A DNA stretch of 64,000 nt, taken from assembly GCA_001404055.1 (NCBI GenBank), contig CXTY01000035.1, positions 62,001-126,000 of the forward strand. Reading direction: 5' to 3'. Under the pieces are notes generated by a model, which was given only the letters and a program-made list of their open reading frames with translations, was not told the DNA's origin and ran no database searches. How positions within the stretch are numbered: the stretch's first letter is position 1; every line of letters starts with the position of its first letter. The stretch comes from Roseibium album. Lineage in GTDB: Bacteria > Pseudomonadota > Alphaproteobacteria > Rhizobiales > Stappiaceae. Shown here piece by piece: positions 32,334-41,928 of this stretch. The position numbers were made by a program, and so were the translations under genes.

Positions 32334-33809
32334 ATGACATACTCGGACCAGCTTGAAAGCAAAATACAGACCTATTTGCGCAGCCTCAGCCCTAAGGCGG
32401 TTGAAGCTCTGGTTCGGAATCTGGAACACGCCAAGATAAAAAAAGGCGAAGATCCGCAAATTCAATTCGTCCTCGCCGCAGCAGTAACGCTCCTGAGAAA
32501 ACCGCAGATCGCTACTCCGGAGACGCAAGGGGGGGAACAGCGGCGCAGTCAGATACAGCGCATGTTCTTCTCACCGCTGGAAGACTTTCTCATTAGCGAG
32601 ACCTTGCAAACCCGTCAGGAAGGTCGCATTGACCGCGCGGTTCTGGACAGGGTCTGGAAGTGGCTCAGCCGAGATGTCATAGAAAAGGACGTGCAGATTG
32701 TCCTGGAGCAAGCAGGAAATGCTGCTGTCAGCGGCGAGCGGGTTGATTCGCTTGTACAGGCTCTGCGTACGCGTGCTGTGGAGGCAATTGCCGAGGCTTT
32801 GCATGATAGCGAGGTTTCTGAAAAGGAACGTCGCCGAATGGGCATTGAGCTGGGCGGTGAGCGCGGAATTGCTGAACTTCGCGATATCCATAAGATCTTT
32901 GCTGCTGAACGCTGGCTTTTGCCGTTTCTGCAAAACCTTCCCAACCGCATCAATGAGCACCGGCTCAAACAGGACATGGATGTCCTGCGTCTTGTGGAAA
33001 AATGCAGTGCACGGTTTCCCGACCATGTCCCCGTAATTGCCGCTGCCCTTGTTGAAAGATCTGAGGCACCGTCGGCACTATGCACCTTTGCCGGACGCTT
33101 GGCTGGCGATGAAGATCCCAAGGCAATTGCCAATTCTCAGTTTGCGCCTTTTGTTGACGTCGTGATGAGCGAAGCAGAGCGGCTGCAGATCCTGGCTCTA
33201 AAACACCGGCATCACAATCCGGACCCTGTGGCATTTTCACAAGCCTTGTCCGAGTATCATTCACTTGTGCGCGGTGTTGAGCGCGATATGGACTTGTCCC
33301 TGTCAGGGAAATGGCACAAGCAACTGTCTGATTCCAAAAGGAGTCTTTCCAGTGAAGTGACCAGTGAGCTCAACAGCGCTCACGGTGCTATTCGCCGTGC
33401 CCTTCAAATCCCGAAAGTAGACAAAAGCGGCAAGCTGCAGATCAACCAGGGCGCCCTGGACGAAGCTGTCAGAACATTGCGGGTTGTCACAATGGCGCGC
33501 AATACGTCCGAAACATTCGCGGTCAACGATGTAGGTAAGCGCACGCGACAGGCTGTTGAACAGACTTTGGAAATTGTAACCAGGTCTTTGATCACTGACC
33601 TTGGAAAGGCCAAGGGGCAGGAGCTTGAGGCTCAGTTGTCTGCGGTCGACAATGCGATCCTGTTGTCCGAAATCTACTTCGGCGAAGAATACGCAGCACA
33701 ACTACGCCGCAGTCGCCAGTCCGCAGTTTCGAAGGCGACGAATTCAGGCACCGGTAAAGGGCCGAGCCCCGAGCGAAAACTGGTGGCGAATGCACTTGGC
33801 AAACGTTAG
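32334..33809 (+). CDS. uncharacterised helical protein of 491 residues
   Basis: I do not recognise the family. The protein is cytoplasmic by appearance: no signal peptide or membrane helix, and mostly alpha-helical with many charged residues. Visible landmarks are MTYSDQLESKIQTYLRSLSP, then FFSPLEDFLISETL, then a basic QALRTRAVEAIAEALHD, and AERWLLPFLQNLPNRINEHR in the middle. A final basic tail (RSRQSAVSKATNSGTGKG) may touch nucleic acid or a membrane. There is no strong ribosome-binding site at the ATG. It stands between the lipoprotein and the ccm operon and stops 26 bases before the FNR box of that operon. A conserved alphaproteobacterial protein is likely. Confidence 0.75.
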   Translation: MTYSDQLESKIQTYLRSLSPKAVEALVRNLEHAKIKKGEDPQIQFVLAAAVTLLRKPQIATPETQGGEQRRSQIQRMFFSPLEDFLISETLQTRQEGRIDRAVLDRVWKWLSRDVIEKDVQIVLEQAGNAAVSGERVDSLVQALRTRAVEAIAEALHDSEVSEKERRRMGIELGGERGIAELRDIHKIFAAERWLLPFLQNLPNRINEHRLKQDMDVLRLVEKCSARFPDHVPVIAAALVERSEAPSALCTFAGRLAGDEDPKAIANSQFAPFVDVVMSEAERLQILALKHRHHNPDPVAFSQALSEYHSLVRGVERDMDLSLSGKWHKQLSDSKRSLSSEVTSELNSAHGAIRRALQIPKVDKSGKLQINQGALDEAVRTLRVVTMARNTSETFAVNDVGKRTRQAVEQTLEIVTRSLITDLGKAKGQELEAQLSAVDNAILLSEIYFGEEYAAQLRRSRQSAVSKATNSGTGKGPSPERKLVANALGKR

Positions 33810-33835
33810 AGCTCTGACCGGATAAGTGCTTGAAT

Positions 33836-33849
33836 TTGATCCAAATCAA
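33836..33849. promoter_or_regulatory. perfect FNR/FixK box upstream of ccmI
   Basis: TTGAT-CCAA-ATCAA matches the FNR/FixK consensus TTGAT-N4-ATCAA at every fixed position. It lies in the gap before ccmI, centred 95 bases before its ATG. A TATAGT at 33926-33931 may be the -10 element. It suggests that cytochrome c maturation is raised under low oxygen by an FnrL- or FixK-type activator. Confidence 0.75.
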
Positions 33850-33937
33850 CTCGCCCAACAAGTTGTGAACACCGCGACCGCCGGTCACAGTCTGAACACC
33901 TTGCTTTTGTCTTCATAGAGCGTTTTATAGTGCGCTC

Positions 33938-35071
33938 ATGATGTTTTGGATTCTAATAGCCCTGTTGACAGGTGCAGCTGCTCTGGCAGTGCTTGTGCCG
34001 CTCTCAAGGAACAGAAATGCGCTGACTGAGAATTCCAGCAGTGCAGACGAAGCCGTTTACCGCGATCAGCTTGATGCGATTGAAGGCGAACTGAAACGCG
34101 GCCTGATTAATGAAGAGGCTGCCGAAGCTGCGCGAACCGAAGTTGCCCGCCGTTTGCTCGCAGCGCATGACAAGTATCACGAGAGATCGGAAAACCGATT
34201 TGACAGTCGGCGCTTGAAAGCAGCCCAGCTGATCAGCCTGATGTTACTGCCCGCCGCTGCGCTTGGAATGTATCTTGCCCTTGGATCGCCGGATGAACCG
34301 GATTTGCCGCTCACCGCGCGTTTAAGTGCCCCTGCCGAGGAGCAATCCGTTGATGTTCTCGTCGCACGTGTCGAGCGCCATCTAGCGGACAATCCCGAAG
34401 ATGGCCAGGGATGGGCCGTGATTGCGCCGGTCTATCTCTCTCTTGGCCAGCCACAGTCCTCTGCCAGAGCCTACGCGAATGCAATCCGCATTCTTGGCGC
34501 ACGGCCTGACTGGCTAACTGATTTGGGCGAGGCGCTAACGATGGTCAACCAGGGTCTTGTTACAGCCGATGCACAAAGCGCATTTGAGCAAGCCGTTTCA
34601 ATGGATGCAACTGCAGTTAAACCTCGGTTTTTCCTTGCAATTGCCCTTGGTCAGGAAGGCAAGAAGGCCGAAGCAATCGACGCCTGGAATAGCCTCTTGG
34701 CGGGAGCCGACGAAACGGCGGCGTGGGTTGTCGCAGCGCGCCAAGAGCTTGCCGCCTTGGAAAATCCGGACGCAATAGCATCACAATCGCGTGGTCCAAC
34801 GCAGGATGATATTGCAGCGTCTCAGGAAATGGATGCAGATGATCGGCAGGCCATGATAAGTGGCATGGTGACGGGCCTGGCAGAAAAGCTGTCCACTGAG
34901 GGAGGGCCTGTCGAAGACTGGAATAGGTTGATGCGATCCTACATGGTGCTTGGTGAAAAACAGAAGGCGGAAGATGCCTTTGCCGATGCGAGTACAGCAT
35001 ATGCTGACAAGCCTGCCGAGTTGTCCCAGATCAAGGACGCCGCCAGCAAGCTTGGTCTACCAGGGTTTTGA
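33938..35071 (+). CDS. ccmI: cytochrome c maturation protein CcmI (CycH)
   Basis: A protein of 377 residues. Two N-terminal membrane helices (about 2-22 and 95-115) enclose a cytoplasmic loop with YRDQLDAIEGELKRGLINEE and EAARTEVARRLL, the CcmI signature. The periplasmic part contains TPR-like repeats (WAVIAPVYLSLGQPQSSARA and similar). CcmI chaperones apocytochrome c to the haem lyase CcmF-CcmH. It is the first gene of the ccmI-E-F-H operon. Confidence 0.93.
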   Translation: MMFWILIALLTGAAALAVLVPLSRNRNALTENSSSADEAVYRDQLDAIEGELKRGLINEEAAEAARTEVARRLLAAHDKYHERSENRFDSRRLKAAQLISLMLLPAAALGMYLALGSPDEPDLPLTARLSAPAEEQSVDVLVARVERHLADNPEDGQGWAVIAPVYLSLGQPQSSARAYANAIRILGARPDWLTDLGEALTMVNQGLVTADAQSAFEQAVSMDATAVKPRFFLAIALGQEGKKAEAIDAWNSLLAGADETAAWVVAARQELAALENPDAIASQSRGPTQDDIAASQEMDADDRQAMISGMVTGLAEKLSTEGGPVEDWNRLMRSYMVLGEKQKAEDAFADASTAYADKPAELSQIKDAASKLGLPGF

Positions 35072-35097
35072 ATTAATAGACGTCGGACGGAACGGAT

Positions 35098-35550
35098 ATG
35101 ACACGCAAGCAACGAAGATTGACGCTGATTGGTTCGGCTGGAGCTGTTCTTGCTGTAGCGCTAGGCCTGATATTGTTTGCCCTCAACGATCAGATCGTGT
35201 TTTTTCAAAGTCCAACTGACATCACGCAAAGTACCATGCCGGCAGGTCAACGGATTCGCTTGGGGGGACTTGTTGAGGAAAACTCTGTCGTTCGCTCAGA
35301 CAACGCGCAAGTTAGCTTCAGGGTCACCGACATGGCCAACACTGTTGCCGTCACTTACACTGGTATTTTGCCGGATTTGTTCCGTGAGGGGCAGGGCGTT
35401 GTGACGGAAGGTATTATCGGCCCGGATGGTGTATTCATGGCCGACAGTGTTCTGGCCAAACACGACGAAAATTATATGCCGAAAGAAGTAGCCGAAGCGC
35501 TCAAGGACCAGGGTCACTGGCAGGGCGGAGAGGAAACGGCCAACCAGTAA
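35098..35550 (+). CDS. ccmE: haem chaperone CcmE (CycJ)
   Basis: A protein of 150 residues. A start [16 protein letters not shown] is followed by one membrane anchor, then a periplasmic OB-fold domain with [12 protein letters not shown] and [18 protein letters not shown]. The haem-binding histidine is H122 in LAKHDENY, with Y126. CcmE binds haem covalently and passes it to CcmF. It lies 26 bases after ccmI. Confidence 0.97.
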   Translation: MTRKQRRLTLIGSAGAVLAVALGLILFALNDQIVFFQSPTDITQSTMPAGQRIRLGGLVEENSVVRSDNAQVSFRVTDMANTVAVTYTGILPDLFREGQGVVTEGIIGPDGVFMADSVLAKHDENYMPKEVAEALKDQGHWQGGEETANQ

Positions 35551-35583
35551 GGCTGGCCAATCGAAACAGGACGCGAGACGACA

Positions 35584-37572
35584 ATGATCGTTGAATTTGG
35601 ACACTACGCGCTTGTACTGGCGTTTGCCATGACGCTCGTACAATCGGTTGTTCCGCTCTGGGGAGCTCTTACAAAAGATGAGCGCCTGATGGCGGTTGCT
35701 GCACCTGTTTCGGTGGTCATGTTTCTGCTTGTGCTGATGTCGTTTGTCGTGCTGACGATATCCTATCTGAATTCCGATTTTTCGGTTCTGAACGTTCTGG
35801 AAAATTCCCACTCGGCAAAACCGCTACTCTATAAATTCACGGGCGTTTGGGGGAACCATGAAGGCTCCATGCTGCTCTGGGTGCTGATCCTCGTGTTTTT
35901 CGGTGCACTCGTTGGGGCTTTTGGCGGCAATCTGCCCTCTGATCTTAAAGCGACGACCTTGGCTGTTCAGGGCTGGGTTTCTGCCGGTTTCATCCTGTTT
36001 CTGCTTGCGACATCCAATCCGTTCAACAGGGTGGTGAACCCACCACTTGAGGGAGCCGATCTCAATCCAATCCTTCAGGACATTGGCTTGGCGATCCACC
36101 CGCCGCTTCTTTATATCGGCTACGTCGGATTTTCGATCACATTCTCCTTTGCGGTGGCCGCCCTTATACTGGGGCGGATCGATGCAGCCTGGGCACGCTG
36201 GGTGCGACCATGGACATTACTTGCCTGGTGCTTCCTGACGCTTGGCATCGCAATGGGATCCTACTGGGCTTACTACGAGCTTGGTTGGGGAGGCTGGTGG
36301 TTCTGGGATCCGGTTGAAAACGCCAGTTTCATGCCGTGGCTTGCCGGTACTGCTCTTTTGCACTCGGCCATCGTCATGGAGAAACGCGAGGCTTTGAAAG
36401 TCTGGACGGTGCTGCTGGCCATCTTTACTTTCTCGCTTTCATTGCTGGGGACTTTCCTTGTGCGTTCTGGCGTTTTGACGTCAGTGCATGCCTTTGCAAC
36501 AGATCCAGCGCGCGGCGTATTCATTCTGACGTTGTTGTGCCTTTTCGTCGGCGGTTCACTGGCGCTTTACGCCTGGCGAGCGCCGATGTTGAAACAGGGC
36601 GGTATTTTTGCGCCGATAAGCCGGGAAGGCGGTCTTGTCCTGAACAACCTGTTTCTGACTGCAGCCACTGCTGCCGTTTTTGTCGGGACGCTCTATCCGC
36701 TAGCGCTGGACGTTGTAACCGGTGAAAAGATCTCGGTCGGAGCGCCATTCTTCAACCTCACTTTCGGCCCTTTGATGGTGCCACTACTGATCGCAGTTCC
36801 ATTTGGTCCAGTATTGTCCTGGAAACGGGGAGACCTGCTGGCTGCCGCACAACGGCTCTATGCCGCGATGGGACTGGCCCTGCTATTGACCCTCTTCACG
36901 TTTTGGCTCTGGGGAATGGAAAAGGTCCTTGCTCCGCTCGGTGTTGGCCTCGCCGTTTGGGTGATGGCTGGTGCAGTGTCGGAAATCGTAACAAGGGTGA
37001 AGTTCTTCGAGATTGGCCCAAAACGCGGATTTGCCCGTCTCGTCGGCTTACCTGGATCTGCCTGGGGAACAGCACTCGCGCATTTCGGTGTTGGTGTCAC
37101 TGTTCTGGGGATCGTTACAGCATCTGCGTTCCAGGAAGAGCGCATCGAGACCATGCGACCAGGCGACACGGTCGATCTTGCAGGTTATCAGGTGACCTTT
37201 GATGGCGCAGCGCCAAGGCGTGGGCCGAATTTTACTGAAGAAGTCGGCCATTTCACTATCCGCCAGGGTGGTGTCCATGTTGCCGATCTCGATCCTTCCA
37301 AACGGGTCTATACCGCCCGCCAGATGCCGACGACAGAAGCAGGTATCCATACAATCGGGTTTTCGCAGCTTTACCTGTCGATGGGCGAGGGGCGCGGTGA
37401 CGGCGCAGTCGACGTCAGGGTCTATTTCAAACCACTGATTACCCTTATCTGGATCGGCTGTGTGATCATGTCGTTGGGGGCACTTTTCTCAATGGCAGAC
37501 CGGCGCCTGCGGGTTGGGGCACCCAAACCTGCAGCCAAGCGCAAGACCGCATCTCTTGCAGCGGCGGAGTAA
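35584..37572 (+). CDS. ccmF: haem lyase subunit CcmF (CycK)
   Basis: A protein of 662 residues with about 14-15 membrane helices. It shows the WWD domain [20 protein letters not shown] near residue 237 and the CcmF markers [15 protein letters not shown] and [15 protein letters not shown] with their histidines. The soluble C-terminal part (about 530-620) is periplasmic. CcmF reduces and attaches haem to apocytochrome c in complex with CcmH and CcmI. The stop lies four bases before ccmH. Confidence 0.97.
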   Translation: MIVEFGHYALVLAFAMTLVQSVVPLWGALTKDERLMAVAAPVSVVMFLLVLMSFVVLTISYLNSDFSVLNVLENSHSAKPLLYKFTGVWGNHEGSMLLWVLILVFFGALVGAFGGNLPSDLKATTLAVQGWVSAGFILFLLATSNPFNRVVNPPLEGADLNPILQDIGLAIHPPLLYIGYVGFSITFSFAVAALILGRIDAAWARWVRPWTLLAWCFLTLGIAMGSYWAYYELGWGGWWFWDPVENASFMPWLAGTALLHSAIVMEKREALKVWTVLLAIFTFSLSLLGTFLVRSGVLTSVHAFATDPARGVFILTLLCLFVGGSLALYAWRAPMLKQGGIFAPISREGGLVLNNLFLTAATAAVFVGTLYPLALDVVTGEKISVGAPFFNLTFGPLMVPLLIAVPFGPVLSWKRGDLLAAAQRLYAAMGLALLLTLFTFWLWGMEKVLAPLGVGLAVWVMAGAVSEIVTRVKFFEIGPKRGFARLVGLPGSAWGTALAHFGVGVTVLGIVTASAFQEERIETMRPGDTVDLAGYQVTFDGAAPRRGPNFTEEVGHFTIRQGGVHVADLDPSKRVYTARQMPTTEAGIHTIGFSQLYLSMGEGRGDGAVDVRVYFKPLITLIWIGCVIMSLGALFSMADRRLRVGAPKPAAKRKTASLAAAE

Positions 37573-37576
37573 AACA

Positions 37577-38068
37577 ATGTTTCGGCCAATAGCAGCAAGC
37601 ATTATTCTTCTTGCAGGCCTGTTTGTCGCGCCGGGGTTTGCCGTAACGCCAGATGAAGTTCTGAAAGATCCTGCACTTGAAGCACGGGCAAGGGAGCTAT
37701 CAGCTGAATTGCGCTGCATGGTTTGTCAGAACCAGTCAATCGACGACAGTGATGCGCCGCTTGCGAAGGACTTGCGTGTTTTGGTGCGCGAAAGGTTGGT
37801 TGCCGGTGATAGTAACAGCGAAGTCATCGACTATCTTGTGTCGCGATATGGCGAGTTTGTTCTTCTAAAGCCGCGTTTTGCGTGGCACACAATGGTACTG
37901 TGGGCAGCCGGGCCTCTTGCATTGATCGCAGGACTGATCGCGATATTTCTGACCCTTCGCAGACGGAACGCGCAGGCCGGGCAGGTTCCTTACGCGCCCC
38001 AAACAAAACTATCCTGCGATGAAGAGCGGAGGCTCAAGGCTCTGCTTGAGGACACAGACAAAATCTGA
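37577..38068 (+). CDS. ccmH: cytochrome c maturation thioreductase CcmH (CycL)
   Basis: A protein of 163 residues from the ATG at 37577. A signal peptide ends near GFA. The active-site motif [10 protein letters not shown] holds the CxxC pair that keeps apocytochrome thiols reduced. [12 protein letters not shown]-like sequence ([13 protein letters not shown]) precedes the C-terminal membrane anchor (about 105-128). It is the last gene of the operon; ccmABCD and ccmG are not in the window. Confidence 0.96.
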   Translation: MFRPIAASIILLAGLFVAPGFAVTPDEVLKDPALEARARELSAELRCMVCQNQSIDDSDAPLAKDLRVLVRERLVAGDSNSEVIDYLVSRYGEFVLLKPRFAWHTMVLWAAGPLALIAGLIAIFLTLRRRNAQAGQVPYAPQTKLSCDEERRLKALLEDTDKI

Positions 38069-38164
38069 TCAACAAACCCCTCACAGCTTTCACACCAAGC
38101 CGTGATTTGCATGACCTGATAGCATGCCTACCTCTCGCACATGCAACTGCTGGAGGGTTGAAGG

Positions 38165-39409
38165 ATGGCTATTCGTCCACTGAAGTTGGAATTTGACGGT
38201 GCTCATGGCGCAAAACTAGCCGCGCGGCTGGATTTGCCAGCCGGGAGAATTCGGGCCTACGCGTTGTTTGCGCATTGTTTTACCTGTTCCAAGGATATTC
38301 CCGCCGCAAGGCATATCGCGGGCGCGCTGAGTGCCGAGGGTATAGCGGTATTGCGGTTCGATTTTACCGGACTTGGCGCCAGTGGAGGAGATTTTTCCCA
38401 CACCGGATTTTCTTCCAATCTGGAAGACCTGAAGCGCGCAGCGGATTTCCTTCGACAGAACTATGAGGCACCACAGATCTTGATCGGTCATTCCCTGGGA
38501 GGCGCGGCTGTGTTGTCGGTAGCGGCAGATATCCCCGAAGCACGGGCAGTGGTGACAATTGGTGCACCAGCAGATGCAGATCATGTGATCCACAATTTTC
38601 AAGGGTCGGTCGAGAAAATCCAGGAGCTAGGGTCCAGCGAAGTGGAGCTTGCCGGTCGCAAATTCACAATCCGAAAGGAATTTCTGGAAGACTTATCGGA
38701 TCAATCGGTCACGGACAAAGTTTCAAGGCTTGGCAAGGCTCTATTGGTGATGCACGCGCCTCTCGACGAAACAGTGGGTATTGTAAACGCCACCAATATC
38801 TTTATCGCAGCCAAGCACCCCAAGAGCTTTGTATCGCTGGACAAAGCCGACCATCTTCTGACAAGGAGCCGCGATGCAGCATATGCAGCCAAAGTCATTG
38901 CCGGTTGGGTTAGCGGGTATCTTGATCCGGAGCAAGGCGAGGAAGCTGTTGAAGAAAAAGAGGGTGTCGAAGTCGTCGAAACAAGACAAGGCAAGTTTCA
39001 GGCAGCCGTTTCCAGTGGTCCGCACAGATTGATTGCCGACGAGCCTGTTGATTATGGCGGGTTGGACAGTGGTCCATCTCCCTACGGCTATTTGTCTGCA
39101 GCGCTTGGTGCTTGCACCGTTATGACGCTACGCATGTATGCAGACAGGAAGGGCTTGTCGATCGATCGGATCGGCACCCGCGTTCTTCATGGCAAAGTGC
39201 ATGCAGCAGATTGCGAGGAATGTTCAAACGAACAGAAAGCAAAAGGGGGCAAAATCGATCGTTTCGAGCGCCTGATTACGCTGGAAGGTGATCTCGATGC
39301 GCCGACCAGGGCTCGTATGCTGGAAATAGCTGACAAATGCCCGGTTCACAGAACGCTGGAAGCTGGGGCGGCTGTCGTGACACGGGAAGTGGCAGACGAT
39401 GACGTCTGA
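38165..39409 (+). CDS. alpha/beta hydrolase fused to an OsmC domain
   Basis: A protein of 414 residues with two domains. The N-terminal alpha/beta hydrolase (about 1-255) has the nucleophile elbow GHSLGG with S110 and late acidic/histidine residues in HAPLDETV and KADHLL. The C-terminal OsmC/Ohr domain (about 270-410) has its peroxidatic cysteine C317 in LGACTVMTLR and the resolving cysteine C392 in DKCPVHRTLE. OsmC domains reduce organic hydroperoxides; the hydrolase may first release acyl hydroperoxides from esters. This fusion is known in other bacteria. Good spacing from ccmH (96 bases) suggests its own promoter. Confidence 0.9.
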   Translation: MAIRPLKLEFDGAHGAKLAARLDLPAGRIRAYALFAHCFTCSKDIPAARHIAGALSAEGIAVLRFDFTGLGASGGDFSHTGFSSNLEDLKRAADFLRQNYEAPQILIGHSLGGAAVLSVAADIPEARAVVTIGAPADADHVIHNFQGSVEKIQELGSSEVELAGRKFTIRKEFLEDLSDQSVTDKVSRLGKALLVMHAPLDETVGIVNATNIFIAAKHPKSFVSLDKADHLLTRSRDAAYAAKVIAGWVSGYLDPEQGEEAVEEKEGVEVVETRQGKFQAAVSSGPHRLIADEPVDYGGLDSGPSPYGYLSAALGACTVMTLRMYADRKGLSIDRIGTRVLHGKVHAADCEECSNEQKAKGGKIDRFERLITLEGDLDAPTRARMLEIADKCPVHRTLEAGAAVVTREVADDDV

Positions 39410-39459
39410 AACGAAGTAAGCGCGCCTGATACGGTTTCCTGCTCAAACGGGAAAATGTG

Positions 39460-40539
39460 TCAGGCAGCCTTGTCTTCCAGAGAAGTGAGCTTGATCTTCA
39501 TGAAGGAAAGCAGACGGCGCGCGTCCTTGTCTGAAACAGATTGATATTCTGTTGCCCACTTTTCAGCGATTGATGACGACTGCTTGTTGTGCATGGCGCG
39601 CGCGCGGCAGAGCGCAGTGTAATCGTTGTTATCCACGCCGAGAGCACGACACAGCACCGCGACACCGCTGGCATCAAAACGAACCATCACGTTGGTGACG
39701 TATTTCTGTTCCAGACCCGCCATTTCGGCGAGCAGATAACTGATGTCAAAGAGGTTGCTCGACAGGGCAAACTGCGTGATGGACTTGCCGAGAGAACGTT
39801 GACCAGCGCGAATTTCCTTCAAGGTCGCCTTGGCGTCTATCCGGGTTTTCTTGCGTTCCAGCTTGGTGCTGGCGACGACTTTGCTTGCCTCGTGGAAGAG
39901 GTCCTGTATAAGCGTTTCGTTTTCTTCACGCAGCTTCAGGATACGGGCCCGCTGTTGAGCAGGCATCTGGTTGATCAGCTTGTCGTATTCGGCTTCAGTG
40001 ATATCGGCGCGCTCAATCATCGCATCACGGATCTTGTCATCACGCTCTGCAAGTTTGATCAAAAGGCGGGATCCCCAATCGGAAATCTCTGCGCCGGAGT
40101 TTGCCGCAACCGATTGTTTGACCGGGCTTTCACCGCGTTCCAGCAGCACATCGGTCACTTTGGGTTCCAGATGTTCACGCTTGGAGATTGCCAGCAGGTG
40201 GCCTTGCCCCATTGTCTTGGCTAAGCGAAGAATATCTTCGGGATTAAGCGCGTTGGACGACGTCAGCATCGGGCGCGCGATGTTTATTTCCTCGCGCGCC
40301 AACGTGTTGGCGACCTTCTGAGAGGTGCCGTCAATCGGCGCCAATTGTTCGGAGACTTCCTGCTTCTGTTCTGCGTCCATGGAAGGCAGCATGCTTTCCA
40401 GGATCGTATTGAAAAGCGTTATCTCTTCAGTCTGGTAGCGGTCTGCGCCGCTGACGAAAAGATCTGTAACATGTTCAACCAACTGATGACGTTTTTCAGG
40501 CGTACTGTCCTGGGCAAGGCTAATGAGTTCGTCGATCAT
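39460..40539 (-). CDS. DUF2336 protein, paralogue 1
   Basis: A protein of 359 residues. The N-terminal pattern LISLAQDSTPEKRHQLVEHVTDLFV, from residue 5, and the middle TDVLLERGESPVKQSVAANSGAEISDWG are those of DUF2336, a helical repeat-like alphaproteobacterial family with no fixed function. The extra C-terminal half (about 220-350) has VMVRFDASGVAVLCRALGV. It is clearly related to the next gene through EQKYVTNVMVRFD / LQTKYVHNLMVRFD and the shared LAEMAGLEQ-type region. A tail of KLTSLEDKAA ends it. It is cytoplasmic and may act in cell-cycle or envelope regulation, but nothing proves it. Confidence 0.82.
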   Translation of the reverse strand: MIDELISLAQDSTPEKRHQLVEHVTDLFVSGADRYQTEEITLFNTILESMLPSMDAEQKQEVSEQLAPIDGTSQKVANTLAREEINIARPMLTSSNALNPEDILRLAKTMGQGHLLAISKREHLEPKVTDVLLERGESPVKQSVAANSGAEISDWGSRLLIKLAERDDKIRDAMIERADITEAEYDKLINQMPAQQRARILKLREENETLIQDLFHEASKVVASTKLERKKTRIDAKATLKEIRAGQRSLGKSITQFALSSNLFDISYLLAEMAGLEQKYVTNVMVRFDASGVAVLCRALGVDNNDYTALCRARAMHNKQSSSIAEKWATEYQSVSDKDARRLLSFMKIKLTSLEDKAA

Positions 40540-40801
40540 GTCTGCGCTATCCGTTTTTGGTTTTATGAGTTTAACGGTTGACCGTTTACAAGTAGATAAA
40601 AACCAATCGGAAAATTGTAATCACTTGAAAATATTTAAGTAACACTTCGCAATAAAGTTTTCGGAGGTCGGGCGCTGGAAGGATATTGGTAAAAATTACA
40701 CTGTTACTTGGTGAAGTTTTCTTAGTAACAGCGCTTGGCATGCAATTCGAACCGTTAACGCTCCTTCTTACCGTTACAGTTCAACGCCCGGCATAATTTT
40801 G
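40540..40801. other. AT-rich spacer between the DUF2336 paralogues
   Basis: This 262-base spacer carries AACGGT-TG-ACCGTT (40573-40586), and ACCGTTA recurs twice at the far end (near 40751 and 40770). It should contain the promoter of paralogue 1. No gene is visible. Confidence 0.4.
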
Positions 40802-41800
40802 CTAAGCGGCCTGCTCTTGATTGGCGTTCTTGAGTTTCATTTTCATGAGCGCCAACAGCCGACGAGCATCGGTTTCATCAAGCATGTGATAGTTGGTAAG
40901 CCACTTGCTGCCAGTGCTTTCGGGAAATTTCAGATGTTTACAGCGCTCTTTGCAGACCGCCTGAAATTCCTTTGCACCAATACCAGTTGCCCGGCAGACA
41001 GTGGCAATTCCCGTGGAATCGAACCTCACCATCAAGTTGTGAACATATTTGGTTTGCAGGCCGGAGAAAAACGAGAGCAAGGCGACCGCATCCAGCAGAT
41101 TATGTTCTTGTGCCAATTGGTAGATCGCTTTGTTCAAGGTCGTCTTTTTTAGACGAATGCCTATTAACCAGGCCTTCGGACTGATTTTGGAAGTGCGCTT
41201 GACCAGTTCAACACCAGACGCGATTTCACCTTCATCCTTGAAGAGGTCTTCGATGAGTTCATCATTGGATTTTCTTAGATGCCGAATGCGGTCGCCAAGC
41301 TGTTTTGGCATGTCCTTGACCAACACCTCAAACTCGGCCATCTCAATTTCAGCACCAAGGTTTGAGGCAATCGTGTGCCTGACGTCCTTGTTGCCACGTT
41401 TGATCAGAAGTTTGGACAGATCGTTGCTGACATGGTCACGGTTGGCGATTGCCAGCAGGTGCCCCTGTTCCTTGATTTGCGCGATCTTCTGGAGATCTTC
41501 TTCTTTGAGAGACTCCGATTGTTCAAGGATTGCCTTTGCTACTGGCAGTTCGTCATTCGCCATTGCGGCGGCCAGTTTCGAGGAAGTCGCCTTTACGCCT
41601 GCCAAGCGCTCGGACATCTTTTGCTTTGTGTCCAGAGCCAGGGAATCATAAACGCCTTCAAGCATATTGTTGAGAAGATTGGTCTCTTCTGAACCGGAAT
41701 CAGTCGCCCGAGCAGCGAGCAAATCCGTGACATGCTCCGCGAGCTCGTGTTTTTTTTCCGAAGAACTGCCCTTGGCAATTTGAAGAAGTGAGTTTGTCAT
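40802..41800 (-). CDS. DUF2336 protein, paralogue 2
   Basis: A protein of 332 residues. The ATG at 41800 (MTNSLLQIAKG) has AGGAA seven bases upstream and aligns with paralogue 1, so I prefer it to 41818. The N-terminal SSSEKKHELAEHVTDLLAAR and LSKLLIKRGNKDVRHTIASN mark DUF2336. The C-terminal part has NLMVRFDSTGIATVCRATGI. The two proteins share order, strand and domain plan, which indicates an old tandem duplication. Confidence 0.82.
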   Translation of the reverse strand: MTNSLLQIAKGSSSEKKHELAEHVTDLLAARATDSGSEETNLLNNMLEGVYDSLALDTKQKMSERLAGVKATSSKLAAAMANDELPVAKAILEQSESLKEEDLQKIAQIKEQGHLLAIANRDHVSNDLSKLLIKRGNKDVRHTIASNLGAEIEMAEFEVLVKDMPKQLGDRIRHLRKSNDELIEDLFKDEGEIASGVELVKRTSKISPKAWLIGIRLKKTTLNKAIYQLAQEHNLLDAVALLSFFSGLQTKYVHNLMVRFDSTGIATVCRATGIGAKEFQAVCKERCKHLKFPESTGSKWLTNYHMLDETDARRLLALMKMKLKNANQEQAA

Positions 41801-41928
41801 TGCGATTCCTATAGCCAAAAGTCTCGCATGATTTCCTTTACAACGGGTGAAAATGCATGTGTGGCTTGTTGTGCGGCTCCGTTGAACTAAGTATTGACCT
41901 GCGTGTTGCTTTGCGCCATCTGACTAGA

